Positions 4,881 through 13,483 of a stretch of DNA of 14,353 nucleotides are shown in pieces (within the stretch, counting starts at the first letter, position 1; each line of letters begins with the position of its first letter). Origin of the DNA: Microcaldota archaeon (GTDB taxonomy: Archaea > Micrarchaeota > Micrarchaeia > Micrarchaeales > CABMGC01); assembly GCA_021835105.1 (NCBI GenBank), contig JAKBQS010000019.1, forward strand, positions 1 through 14,353. The letters are read 5' to 3'. A program made the position numbers and the translations under genes. The notes under the pieces are model-generated. The model ran no database searches. It was given only the letters and a program-made list of their open reading frames with translations, and had not been told where the DNA came from.

Positions 4881-6059
4881 CTAAGGTTGCATCCAGTCTA
4901 TCTCATAATACTCGTTCTTGCTTCCTGATATCTTTATCTGCCTTACCTTGTAGTATGTAACGGAAGTCTCCCTGTCTGCTATGGCAACTATAAGTTCCAT
5001 CTTCTTCTCTTTGGCAGCCTTGATTGCACCTGCAAATTCCGCGCCGCCTATATATTCCTCCTCGCTCAGCGAGAGCATGCAATATCGCGGGGCAGAGCCA
5101 TCAGGGTTTTCCGCATCGCCTCCCTTCCTATGATAAAGTATGAAGTCTATCCCTACCTTCTTGGCCATAGTGCCTCCGGTAACAGCCAGTATGAATGTCT
5201 TCCTTACCGAATGCGCAACCCTTATCACTCTCGCCCATTCGGATATAAGCAGCCTGGACTCACGCGGAAAGACGTGTATCACGTGCTTTGAGTGTATCCA
5301 GTCCTTTGCTCCCTCCTTAACCGGCTTTGCCCCTGGGAAATACAGCCTGAAATGCGTGCCGAACTTGAACCCTGTCTTTATCACGTAGCCTTTTTCCCTC
5401 CAGTCCCTATAGACCTCATACAGGCTTGGGAAATCGGCTCTCCTCGCCTTGGCAAGGCGAATCAGCTCCTGTTTGCTTATGTTAAGCTTTAGCATGCCCA
5501 TCTCCATAAGAAAGAGGCTCTCGTATACGTCAAGCTTGTTGAGCTGCCCTCTCTCCGCGGCCTTGTACGATCCATACTGCCCGAACCAGAGAGTCTCATA
5601 GAGCTCCTTTCCCTTCTCATTGTCATCCACTATGGATATCAGATCGCTCTTGAAGAAGATCCCCGATACCGAATACTTTGGAAGAGACAACTCTGCTTTC
5701 GGATAAGATTTCACCGGAGTCTTGTCAGGCTGTTTGTATTCCGATCCCGTTCCCCTTACTACCAGTCCCCTATCTCTCCAGTCCTTATATGTAAAATACC
5801 TGGCAGTGAATTTCTTATCGCTCCAGAACCTTGCCGCAATGTCATTAAAGGAGACATCCCTGCCCACGCTGGTGCATTTTGCGTTTCTTACATCTATAAG
5901 GTATAGCGCCTCTTCAGGGATTAGCATAGTGCGCTTGCCCGATTCTTCCCCAAAGAACCCTTTTTTAAGAATATCTCTGGATGACTGGTCGCTTGCAAAT
6001 ATGCTTTTCCTCGACTTAAACTCTATCTCAAGCATCTTATCATTTTCTGGGATTTGCAT
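4881..6059 (-). CDS. endA: tRNA-splicing endonuclease, three-unit (epsilon-2) form
   Basis: Cuts introns out of precursor tRNAs at bulge-helix-bulge sites. The 392 residues read as three units. An N-terminal alphaN-like unit spans about 40-110 (MLIPEEALYLIDV ... YFTYKDWRDRGLVVRGT). A full catalytic alpha unit spans 131-293, with YEVYRDWREKGYVIKTGFKFG before Tyr240, His256 (HSKHVIHVF) and Lys287 (VRKTFILAV), the expected triad. A betaC-like unit without the triad spans about 304-392. This chain arrangement is the form described from ARMAN-1/-2. The start at 6059 overlaps the glycosyltransferase end by 20 nt; an ATG at 6035, 4 nt after that stop, is the alternative. A longer frame reaching to 6257 is only the glycosyltransferase gene read out of frame (Arg/Trp-rich, unlike a protein). 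Confidence 0.92.
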   Translation of the reverse strand: MQIPENDKMLEIEFKSRKSIFASDQSSRDILKKGFFGEESGKRTMLIPEEALYLIDVRNAKCTSVGRDVSFNDIAARFWSDKKFTARYFTYKDWRDRGLVVRGTGSEYKQPDKTPVKSYPKAELSLPKYSVSGIFFKSDLISIVDDNEKGKELYETLWFGQYGSYKAAERGQLNKLDVYESLFLMEMGMLKLNISKQELIRLAKARRADFPSLYEVYRDWREKGYVIKTGFKFGTHFRLYFPGAKPVKEGAKDWIHSKHVIHVFPRESRLLISEWARVIRVAHSVRKTFILAVTGGTMAKKVGIDFILYHRKGGDAENPDGSAPRYCMLSLSEEEYIGGAEFAGAIKAAKEKKMELIVAIADRETSVTYYKVRQIKISGSKNEYYEIDWMQP

Positions 6060-7203
6060 TATCTTCTTTCTTCCCCTTTTTAATCCTTTCCAGCTCCGCA
6101 TCAAAGAGAGAGAAGAACCTCTCCCAAGTGTAGTTCCTTTCCACCTCTCTCCTTCCTTCCTTTCCCATGCGCTCCGCAGCCTTCGCATCATTGGCCAGAA
6201 GGAGCATCTTCTCCGCCATCTCCTGCGGGGAGTTGACAAGGAAACCTGTCTTCGCATTCCTTACCGTTTCCCTCGGGCCACCTTCATTCACAGATATTAT
6301 GGGCTTTGAGGAAGCCATGGCCTCAAGCGGTATAAATCCGAAGTCCTCGTTTATTGCAGCGAAGAGCACAGCCATCGCACCGCTGTAAAGCTTGATAAGC
6401 CTGCTCTCATCAACATTCGTTATTATCTGTATCTTGTAGCCTTCAGCCATCTTCTTTATCCTGTTCATATACGCCTGGTGCTCCGGATCCTTGGAGAGTG
6501 TGCCGGCTATTACCAGCTTAAACTTCCCCCTTCCATCCTTCTTCTCGAAGCGCTTGAAAGCGTCTATAACGTAATCCTGCCTCTTATTTACCAGTATCCT
6601 CGAAGGGTAAAAAAAGTAGTTTTCGTAAGAACTGCTCTTATACTTCTCGACGTCTACGCCTGGGTTTATAACCTTCGCTTCCCTTCCATAATACTTGCGG
6701 ATTCTGCTTCTTGTCGTCTCGCTGTTTGTCGCTATGCCTTCAAGATCCTTTACCACCTTGTTGGCTATCATCTTGTATGCCCTGGCAAAAGTTGCATATA
6801 TTATCTTGTCACCATATCCTCTGCCTCTCATCCTTGTAGAATAGAGGTCATACACCTCCCTAGGAGGCGTATGGCAGTACCACAAGACGCGCTCATTCTT
6901 ATGGCGTATCCATTCGCTTGGGGATATGTGCGGGTTGAGGACATCATAATCCTCATCTATCTTTATGTTGTAAAAGTTGTATCCGTACTTGAGCCCCTGC
7001 GAAGCCCTGTATGGCAGCCTGCTCTGGAAAGGCACATCCTTGCCAATCTTCCTTATATCAAGCTTCCCGAAGTCCTCAAAGGAAGAGCTCTTGTCATACT
7101 CAAGTGTGTATATCGGCGCTTTGTAGTGCTCCGCTATCTTCAGGAGCACTCTATCGACACCGCCTCTAAGGTTGATATACGGCTGAAGTACAATTAGCTT
7201 CAT
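6040..7203 (-). CDS. GT4-family glycosyltransferase
   Basis: A retaining, cytoplasmic GT-B sugar transferase of 387 residues. The N-terminal domain opens with LQPYINLRGGVDRVL (6-20), the glycine-rich acceptor loop, and has WYCHTPPREVYDLY at 108-121. The C-terminal domain carries GIATNSETT, VINPGVDVEKY (178-188), the donor-phosphate-binding PSRILVNKRQD (200-210; Arg202, Lys207) and the E-x7-E motif NEDFGFIPLE (Glu286, Glu294) followed by EGGPRETV. No membrane segment is seen. It lies 17 nt after the oligosaccharyltransferase gene in the same direction, so it probably adds a sugar to the lipid-linked glycan that AglB transfers. Donor and acceptor are unknown. A CDS for tRNA-splicing endonuclease overlaps its end. 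Confidence 0.9.
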   Translation of the reverse strand: MKLIVLQPYINLRGGVDRVLLKIAEHYKAPIYTLEYDKSSSFEDFGKLDIRKIGKDVPFQSRLPYRASQGLKYGYNFYNIKIDEDYDVLNPHISPSEWIRHKNERVLWYCHTPPREVYDLYSTRMRGRGYGDKIIYATFARAYKMIANKVVKDLEGIATNSETTRSRIRKYYGREAKVINPGVDVEKYKSSSYENYFFYPSRILVNKRQDYVIDAFKRFEKKDGRGKFKLVIAGTLSKDPEHQAYMNRIKKMAEGYKIQIITNVDESRLIKLYSGAMAVLFAAINEDFGFIPLEAMASSKPIISVNEGGPRETVRNAKTGFLVNSPQEMAEKMLLLANDAKAAERMGKEGRREVERNYTWERFFSLFDAELERIKKGKKEDNANPRK

Positions 7204-7220
7204 CTCAACGCTGACCCGCT

Positions 7221-10200
7221 TTATCCAGGAATGGAATAATTATTATGTATCCAGCTCGGCTTCGGCACTACGTAAGGAAGTGTGCCTGTGAAGTTGTCAA
7301 GTTTGAATATCATTATATGGTTTCCAGTGTTGTTCACGTAGTTTACTCCTGTCACGTTTGATGGATACACCAGCGTGAATCCGGGAAGCTTGCCAAGGAA
7401 GAAACCTCTATAGTAATTCGACTGGTAGAATTCAGAAGGTGCATTGGTGATTGTTCCATTCGGTCCGTTTGGCATGTATATTGCCATGAAGCTTAAGAAT
7501 GTCTGATTATTGCTCGTAGGCACCGCTCCCTCAAAGAAGCTATCCGATACAGCTATGTTGGTCTCCGTCCCGTTCTGGTAAAGAAGCCTCACAGGCACCC
7601 CTGTAGAAAGGAAAGACTCAGGCATGCAGTATGTTGTATTTCCTACCGTTCCAAATGGGAAACTTCCAGTAAACTGCAGAGCCTTTATGTAAACATTTGT
7701 GCTATTCGATATTGAGCAATAATCGCCTATGCTAGGGCCAGTACTGGCTAAGACGGACTCTGGTATCATTATGTAGGAAGGATCGTGTGAAAGCTCGCAT
7801 CTGGAAGTTCCAAGCACATAAGGCTGTCCGTACTGCTGCCCTGCGCTTATTGCAAATGCCCTGCTGGTCTCATTGACTCCTACGCATGCAAGGAAATCAA
7901 GCGCACCCCACTTGGGCACGAGCTGGTCATCGAACAGGACATATCCTGCTTGCGCAGAGTCCATGAAGTTCGCAAGTTCCGTATAATTATACCCGTCTGC
8001 AGGGCCAAGGACGTACTGTGCTGCAACCTTGTAATCATATGTAGGTACGGAGTTGTCCCCTCTTATCACCGCGTTGCTGTTTCCAAACCAGTTAATCCAG
8101 TCCCCGTAATCCCACCATGAGAGTATCCTCGGCGCATTAGGCCCGACATTTGCTCTCATCCAATTAGTGGCGGCTACCCAGCTCGGCGAGATTGTATTGC
8201 AATACAGGAAGTCGCCAATTTCATTATTGCTATTCTGTATAGTAGTGCAGTTCGGGTTAAGCGCAGCTGCGGATGCAGAATAGAAGACCGGGATAAATAC
8301 CGACATGGCCAGCAAGCCTATCAGGGTATATGCTGCATAAACGTAAATCTTATCCTTGAGCCCCTTCTCAGCTATGATTATTATCTCCCCTATTATAACC
8401 GATAGCGCTATTGCGTAGCCTACGGCGAAATGAGGAAGATACTTCACCTCGCTGAATCCCGCAAAAGCAAGCACGATTATTACTGATACCGCAAGTATGC
8501 TTGTCTGCGAATTCTTGTAATAGATATTCATTGCGGATACGATAAGGAAAATCGCCAGCACTCCCAAGACGAGAAGGTTGCCTGGCAGGTGAAGCGCAAC
8601 AGAACCCATGCCTGCACTGTCAAAATTGAAGTTCAAGCCTGTCGGTGCATATTCCTGCACCGTCATGAAAAGCGGCGTATTCGGCGTTGTAAAGTGCTCT
8701 CCTATGCTCAGATAGTTCAATACCGGCTTGCCAAGCGGGGTAAAGAAGGTAACTAACAAGCCTATTACTACAATTGCCACAAGGATTCCTAGCCTTGTTA
8801 CTAAAAGGTCATTATCTGCGACGTTGATGTTTACGACCCTGCTGGTGTATTTCCTTATGCTCCTTGGCAGATCATCGGTTCTAGGTATGTAGTCCAAAAG
8901 GAATATGACTACAAGCGCAAAGACGGGTATGGCTATTATTATGGGTATTCCTGCTATGCTCGGCGTCCTGTTTGTAAGCGATGCCCCATACGGTGCATAA
9001 AGCAGGTAGGATATTATTATTACAAGTATAACTATCGCGTTCATTATGTAAAAATCGGTGTTATCCTTGTTCTTCAGTAGGTTCACAACACCCTGCAGGA
9101 ATATGTAAAGTCCTATGATTGCGGCAGGGACAAAGTAATAATGGGCACCAAGGAAATTCGATGCAAATGCTATTCCAGCAAGCACCGCATAGCGCTTCTC
9201 CTTCATGTTCCTTATCGCCACGATATAAGTGGCAAAGAAGAAGAATAGCGCGAATATGCCCCAAGGCTCAAGGAGCTGCTCACCTGCTATAAACGGCTGA
9301 TATATAACCGGCATCGCAGCAACAAGCGTGGCGCCGAATATTGCTGCCTTCTCTCCATAATCATACTTTATGAAAATGAATACAACGAAAACAAGTAGTG
9401 CAGCAACAAGAGGAGGATAAAGGCTGCTCACCTGGCTGAGAAGTGTATTATTCAGGTATTTATAGTGGAAATTGGTATTTGCAAGATCATACCAGTATAC
9501 TTCAAGATAAGGTACAAGGGGCTGTATCCTGTGGTTAACTCCCTGCACAACAGAAGGCCATGCGGCATGGTCGAACGGTATCTGGTAGCCATAAGTAAGT
9601 ATGTACTGCGCGCTTACCATGTCAAAATAGGGATCGAACTCAAAGTATTTCGGTGCTACTCCGAAGCTTAGCATGCGGCTCGCAAAAGTGAATATCAGAA
9701 GCAGAACAAGAAGGAAAGTTATTATATTGCTGGTGTTCAGAAGAGGCTTCTTATTATGGTGTGGATGGGCTTTTCCTCCATGCGCATCCCTAACAAATGA
9801 TACCTCCCTATGCAGTTGGCGCTCCTCAAGGCGCCTCTTCTCCTCCTTATGCGATTCGGAGATGCGCTTCCTCTCCTCCTCGCTTGAATCCTTCAAAAGA
9901 GCCATCTCGCGCTCATGCTCCTCATCAAGCTCCTTCTCCTTCTTCCTATGCTCTTCAAGCATCGCCGCACCTTCCTCGCCTCCGTGTTCATGTATCCATT
10001 TTCTTACGGAGTGTATGCTTGAGGTATCCTCATCGGAAGGCAGAGGACCAGTTCCTTTACCGCCCTTCACTATGCCGAAGCCGGAGTTCAAGTCAAGAAC
10101 CCCCTGCTTAATGCACAGGGCAAGACCTACTAAAGAGAGAAGTATTACATTCGCGTTGTACAGCCATATTGAATACGAAAAGAAATGGAGGTATGGTATC

Positions 10201-10370
10201 AGGTAAGCCTCAAGCCACTGGAGCGTAGGAGGAAATATGAGTCCGAATATTACACCTATTGAATATATCTCTACTCTTGGCATTCTCGTCTTTCCAAGCA
10301 GCGCAAAGGCCAGGAGAAAGCCCGGCACAATGACGGCCAATATGCCAAATAGTATTACCAAAAATAGCAC
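7221..10370 (-). CDS. aglB: Oligosaccharyltransferase AglB/STT3 with N-terminal membrane and charged-helix extension
   Basis: Transfers a lipid-linked glycan to Asn in N-x-S/T on the outer face of the membrane. The 1049 residues start at GTG. The STT3 core begins near 212: a first helix, the metal-binding FEFDPYFDM (Asp246, Asp250), a possible second acidic motif GEQLLEP (363-369), the external-loop VQEYAP with Glu573, and about a dozen membrane helices to about 700. The soluble domain contains WWDYGDW at 752-758. Before the core are about 210 extra residues: three hydrophobic segments (1-25, 36-60, 64-88), then a very charged Glu/Lys/Arg helix (130-190) and a His-rich stretch (197-206). The position usually held by Arg in the sequon-binding loop may be Lys643 (EVKYLP). 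It heads a cluster with a GT4 glycosyltransferase; substrates in this window would include the thioredoxin-like protein at 1002-1562. Confidence 0.92.
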   Translation of the reverse strand: MLFLVILFGILAVIVPGFLLAFALLGKTRMPRVEIYSIGVIFGLIFPPTLQWLEAYLIPYLHFFSYSIWLYNANVILLSLVGLALCIKQGVLDLNSGFGIVKGGKGTGPLPSDEDTSSIHSVRKWIHEHGGEEGAAMLEEHRKKEKELDEEHEREMALLKDSSEEERKRISESHKEEKRRLEERQLHREVSFVRDAHGGKAHPHHNKKPLLNTSNIITFLLVLLLIFTFASRMLSFGVAPKYFEFDPYFDMVSAQYILTYGYQIPFDHAAWPSVVQGVNHRIQPLVPYLEVYWYDLANTNFHYKYLNNTLLSQVSSLYPPLVAALLVFVVFIFIKYDYGEKAAIFGATLVAAMPVIYQPFIAGEQLLEPWGIFALFFFFATYIVAIRNMKEKRYAVLAGIAFASNFLGAHYYFVPAAIIGLYIFLQGVVNLLKNKDNTDFYIMNAIVILVIIISYLLYAPYGASLTNRTPSIAGIPIIIAIPVFALVVIFLLDYIPRTDDLPRSIRKYTSRVVNINVADNDLLVTRLGILVAIVVIGLLVTFFTPLGKPVLNYLSIGEHFTTPNTPLFMTVQEYAPTGLNFNFDSAGMGSVALHLPGNLLVLGVLAIFLIVSAMNIYYKNSQTSILAVSVIIVLAFAGFSEVKYLPHFAVGYAIALSVIIGEIIIIAEKGLKDKIYVYAAYTLIGLLAMSVFIPVFYSASAAALNPNCTTIQNSNNEIGDFLYCNTISPSWVAATNWMRANVGPNAPRILSWWDYGDWINWFGNSNAVIRGDNSVPTYDYKVAAQYVLGPADGYNYTELANFMDSAQAGYVLFDDQLVPKWGALDFLACVGVNETSRAFAISAGQQYGQPYVLGTSRCELSHDPSYIMIPESVLASTGPSIGDYCSISNSTNVYIKALQFTGSFPFGTVGNTTYCMPESFLSTGVPVRLLYQNGTETNIAVSDSFFEGAVPTSNNQTFLSFMAIYMPNGPNGTITNAPSEFYQSNYYRGFFLGKLPGFTLVYPSNVTGVNYVNNTGNHIMIFKLDNFTGTLPYVVPKPSWIHNNYSIPG

Positions 10371-10401
10371 TATAAAGACCCAGATAACATATCTTTTTCA
10401 G

Positions 10402-10418
10402 CATATATTTTTAAATAG
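10402..10418. promoter_or_regulatory. Divergent promoter region for aglB and the small gene/reductase unit
   Basis: CATATATTTTTAAATAG can act as a TATA box in both directions. Rightward it predicts a start near 10431, giving a leader that includes the GGTGGTGA ribosome binding site. Leftward it predicts a start about 10-16 nt before the aglB GTG. Confidence 0.5.
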
Positions 10419-10447
10419 CTATCTAAATATAACGGTGGTGAAAATTC

Positions 10448-10561
10448 ATGTGCAAAGACATTATGTACAGGACAGATAATTGCATCCCTACCAAGTACAA
10501 CGCATTTCAAAACCTAATGATTGCACAAGCTCTAAATACAATACGCAACAAGACAAACTGA
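10448..10561 (+). CDS. Small protein of 37 residues, unknown function
   Basis: A short frame (MCKDIMYRTDN...) with a near-ideal GGTGGTGA ribosome binding site six bases before its ATG and TATA-like elements upstream. It holds Cys2 and Cys12, and its second half (NAFQNLMIAQALNTIRNK) could form an amphipathic helix. It has no membrane segment and no family that I recognise. Its stop lies 22 nt before the geranylgeranyl-reductase-family gene, which has its own AAGGAG site, so the two are probably one transcript. It may be a real small protein or a leader peptide. The ribosome binding site is the main reason to call it. Confidence 0.45.
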   Translation: MCKDIMYRTDNCIPTKYNAFQNLMIAQALNTIRNKTN

Positions 10562-10583
10562 GGACTGTAAGGAGTGCTTTAAA

Positions 10584-11690
10584 ATGCAAAAGAAAGTTAA
10601 TGTTATAGGTGCCGGAAATGCCGGATTGATGGCCGCAAAGACTGTCGCAAGATACGGCATAGACGTAACCATATACGACCAAAAGCAGAAGCCAGGCTAC
10701 CCAATAAGGGCTTCAGGCATCGTATCCTCAAACGGGCTCTCGCGATTGGGGGTTAATTGTTCCAAGGCGCTTACAAATTCGCTATCCGGCGCGCGGATTC
10801 ATGCTGGTGATTCGGTATTGGAAGTAAAGGCAAAGGCTCCTGTAGCAAAGGTGATTGACAGGGGAATACTAAACGAGATATGCATGGATGAGGCGGCGAG
10901 CGAAGGCGTATCCATAGTAACAGGAAAGAAGCTCACTGCAACTGAACTTATTGAAATGTCAAAGAACGACATAATAATAGGCGCAGACGGTGCAGTATCC
11001 GATGTCGCAAAGGTTTTCAACATGGGTTCGGTTAAGAGATATATCCTTACATACAGAGTTGAGTACAACGTCGAGCCGCAGGATATCGGAAGTGTTGACA
11101 TATACCTGAACAACAACATCTCTCCTGGATTATTCTCATGGGTATGCCCAAATGGAAAAGATGTCCTGGAGGCTGGCATAGGCGTAGCCTCTTCGCACGG
11201 GAACAGCAAGAAGGCATTCGACAGGTTCATAAACCATTATGGGATTACGGAAATGATTGCAGGAGCAAAGATAATCTCTGAAGGCGCAAGCATAATACCG
11301 ATAGGGCTGAGGCACAGGATTTCAGATGACAAAAACCAGGTGCTTCTTGCGGGCGATGCTGCAGGGCAGACAAAAGCATCAACAGGCGGCGGAATAGTCT
11401 TCGGCTCGCAGGGCGGCATCATGGCAGGCGAGGCAGTTGTAGACCACATAATACACGGATCAAGGCTCTCTTCTTACGAAAGCAAGTTTAGGAGCAAGAA
11501 TAGGATTGATCTCGCCATGCATTCCATGATAAGCAAGGCTTATGGGTCTCTGAGCGAGAGAAATATAGGCATCGTAATAAGGATGCTTAATAAAGCAGGC
11601 GTGGGCAGAATCCTTGGAGACTATGGCGATATGGACAGGCCAACTGAGATTATAAAGCGCTTTATATTGCACAGGAAGATATCTGCTTAG
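10584..11690 (+). CDS. Geranylgeranyl-reductase-family flavoprotein
   Basis: An FAD-dependent reductase of 368 residues that probably saturates the isoprenoid chains of archaeal membrane lipids (digeranylgeranylglycerophospholipid reductase). The N-terminal FAD fold is VIGAGNAGLMAA (7-18); GADGAVSDVAK lies at 133-143; LFSWVCPNG (183-191) stands where the family has its Y-x-W-x-F-P motif; and GDAAGQTKASTGGGI (257-271) is the second FAD motif. The usual Cys-Gly-Glu-Gly segment after the first strand pair is here RASGIVS (42-48), without the cysteine, so a different double-bond substrate is possible. The AAGGAG site at 10569-10574 supports the start. Its stop overlaps that of the opposite gene by 4 nt. 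Confidence 0.85.
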   Translation: MQKKVNVIGAGNAGLMAAKTVARYGIDVTIYDQKQKPGYPIRASGIVSSNGLSRLGVNCSKALTNSLSGARIHAGDSVLEVKAKAPVAKVIDRGILNEICMDEAASEGVSIVTGKKLTATELIEMSKNDIIIGADGAVSDVAKVFNMGSVKRYILTYRVEYNVEPQDIGSVDIYLNNNISPGLFSWVCPNGKDVLEAGIGVASSHGNSKKAFDRFINHYGITEMIAGAKIISEGASIIPIGLRHRISDDKNQVLLAGDAAGQTKASTGGGIVFGSQGGIMAGEAVVDHIIHGSRLSSYESKFRSKNRIDLAMHSMISKAYGSLSERNIGIVIRMLNKAGVGRILGDYGDMDRPTEIIKRFILHRKISA

Positions 11691-12193
11691 CCGCTGCCAT
11701 CAGCCTTCCCTAATATGCGTTTGCCTATCTCTTCGCGAGACTTCATATTCTCCTGTATGCGTTTATATTCGTCCTCGTTAAGAACCCTGCTTAGTATGTA
11801 ATTGGAATATTCAATGGATATCTGCGCAAGGTCCAGCATAAGAGACTGCATCATCGGCATCTTGATTATATATTCGTTCTCCGGTTTGATTATGTTTATT
11901 CCTACAGGCGCGAAGTTGAACGATACTTCCACGAGCGCCTTTATATCCTTGAACAGTATCTCCACCGTCGCAGCCGTGGAATAGCCGTCGCCAAGCTCGA
12001 TAGGCGCCTCCACGCTCCCGTGGCAGTAGACAACGCCCCTTGTCTTAAGGAGCCTATTGTTTATTAAGTCAACCATGAGCGGCTGAAGCTCTTCCTTGTT
12101 CTTGCCATGTATATCAAAATAAAGCACCGCAAGCACCCCTCCGTTGCGCAGAGTCTTCTCCGTTACTTCGTCAACTTCACTGTTTTTGGCCAT
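11687..12193 (-). CDS. Conserved archaeal-type protein of unknown function
   Basis: I do not recognise the family with certainty. The 168-residue protein is soluble. Residues 18-30 (GGVLAVLYFDIHG) and 53-60 (GVVYCHGS) look like strands flanking a helix with KNKEELQPLM, then STAATVEILFKDIKALVEVSFNFAPVGINII (72-102), an alternating strand-helix pattern like a ferredoxin-type alpha-beta fold. The C-terminal third is helical and charged. No catalytic motif is visible, and there is one cysteine (57). The ATG directly follows the TAG of the histidyl-tRNA synthetase gene and has GGCGGTG as ribosome binding site, so the two are translated from one message. It is the last gene of that operon and its stop overlaps the convergent flavoprotein gene. 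Confidence 0.75.
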   Translation of the reverse strand: MAKNSEVDEVTEKTLRNGGVLAVLYFDIHGKNKEELQPLMVDLINNRLLKTRGVVYCHGSVEAPIELGDGYSTAATVEILFKDIKALVEVSFNFAPVGINIIKPENEYIIKMPMMQSLMLDLAQISIEYSNYILSRVLNEDEYKRIQENMKSREEIGKRILGKADGSG

Positions 12194-13471
12194 CTAAACA
12201 CCGCCAAGCTTCCTTACGGCTTCCTGCAGATCAAGAAGCTCCTCTGTTCCGCTTGACATATTCCTGAGCTTTACCTTATTCAGCTCTATTTCCTTCTTAC
12301 CTATTATTAAACCATTAGGTATCCCCATCCCGTTGGCGTACTCTAGATTCTTTGAGATGCTCCTCTCGATTATTGCAAGATCTGTGCATATGCCAGATGC
12401 CCTTAGCCTGTTTGCAATACCTAACGCATACCTGAATTCGTCTTTGGTTACAGGTATAACTATAACCTTTGCATAAGTCTTCTCTTGCGCTTCTAATCCA
12501 AGCAGGCTTACCACCCTGTCTATCCCTATCGATGACCCCACCGCCGCCAACTCCCTGCCGGAGTAGTTTCCTATAAGCTTGTCATACCTTCCTCCGCCTC
12601 CTATGCTGGGGAGAGCCACTCCATCTTTGACAGAGACGAATTCCCATACTGCACCAGTATAATAATCAAGCCCTCTGGCAAGCGACGGATCGAATCTCAA
12701 TCGGCCTGCGATGCCATAACCTGCGACCAGCTCCATTATCTCCGAGAACACATTTATCTCATCCTTAAGACCGGGAAGCATTGCAGAAACCTTCTCGAGC
12801 GTACTTCCACCTTCACTGTCTCCTTCCAGAAATGCCACTATGGATTCGGCCTTCCCGCGCTCTACCCCAAGCCCAGCTATCCCATCAATCACTGCCGCAC
12901 CTCCTATCTTCGCCTTCTTGTCTATAATGCGTATTGCATTGGAATGGTCCTTCACAGGAATGGAGAAGTAATCAAGAAGCCCGCCTAGCAGTTTTCTGTC
13001 ATTCATCCTTATCTCGTAATCTTCAATCCCTGCCTCTTCAAGAGCTAGTGCTGTAGCTGCTATTACCTCCGCATCAGCCGCAGGCGCGCCGCATCCGATT
13101 ATATCCACATCCGCCTGCGTGAATTCCCTGAATCGCATATGCTGCGGCTCGTCCCTCCGCCATATATCTCCTATCTGGTACCTCTTGAAAGGCATCTGCA
13201 GGCTTTTGTCCGATGAGACGTATCTTGCCAGAGGCACAGTCATATCATACCTGAGGCCAAGTTCGCCGTTGTCAAGAAAGAATATCTCTTTTTCCGCATC
13301 GTCGCCGTAAGTCTTGGCTAGGAGTGTGTCCTTCTTCTCCAGGGCAGGTGTCTTAAGAGGGTAAAACCCGAACCTCCTGAATACCGACTCTACCTTATCC
13401 GCAATCGATTTCGAGATTATAGCTGCATTGGGCGGGAAATCCCTCATGCCGCGCGCAAGCTCAAAGGGCAT
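12194..13471 (-). CDS. hisS: Histidyl-tRNA synthetase
   Basis: Charges tRNA-His in the cytoplasm. The 425 residues form a class II synthetase: N-terminal ARGMRDFPP (6-14), a motif 1 region with FGFYPLKTPALE (34-45), LRYDMTVPLARY (73-84), motif 2 FKRYQIGDIWRRDEPQ...FREFTQADVDIIG (95-126), the histidine-binding LARGLDYYTG (264-273), GGGGRYD (291-297), and motif 3 VGSSIGIDRV (311-320). The C-terminal domain from about 333 is the anticodon-binding fold (KVIVIPVTKDE...). Length and motifs are complete. It begins 12 nt after the thioredoxin stop without a clear ribosome binding site, so it may depend on coupling to the upstream gene. Confidence 0.96.
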   Translation of the reverse strand: MPFELARGMRDFPPNAAIISKSIADKVESVFRRFGFYPLKTPALEKKDTLLAKTYGDDAEKEIFFLDNGELGLRYDMTVPLARYVSSDKSLQMPFKRYQIGDIWRRDEPQHMRFREFTQADVDIIGCGAPAADAEVIAATALALEEAGIEDYEIRMNDRKLLGGLLDYFSIPVKDHSNAIRIIDKKAKIGGAAVIDGIAGLGVERGKAESIVAFLEGDSEGGSTLEKVSAMLPGLKDEINVFSEIMELVAGYGIAGRLRFDPSLARGLDYYTGAVWEFVSVKDGVALPSIGGGGRYDKLIGNYSGRELAAVGSSIGIDRVVSLLGLEAQEKTYAKVIVIPVTKDEFRYALGIANRLRASGICTDLAIIERSISKNLEYANGMGIPNGLIIGKKEIELNKVKLRNMSSGTEELLDLQEAVRKLGGV

Positions 13472-13483
13472 CGCAACAACGAA

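Noticed and set aside
6060..6257. N-terminal extension of the endonuclease frame to 6257
   Set aside because: It lies entirely within the glycosyltransferase gene in another frame, is Arg/Trp-rich and matches nothing in EndA. The start is placed at 6059 (or 6035).
6478..7197. 239-residue plus-strand frame opposite the glycosyltransferase
   Set aside because: Composition is explained by the antisense of a clear GT4 gene; no family resemblance.
9673..10206. Ser/Cys-rich plus-strand frames opposite the charged region of aglB
   Set aside because: The low-complexity Ser/Arg composition is what GAG/AAG-rich antisense codons produce; no start signals.
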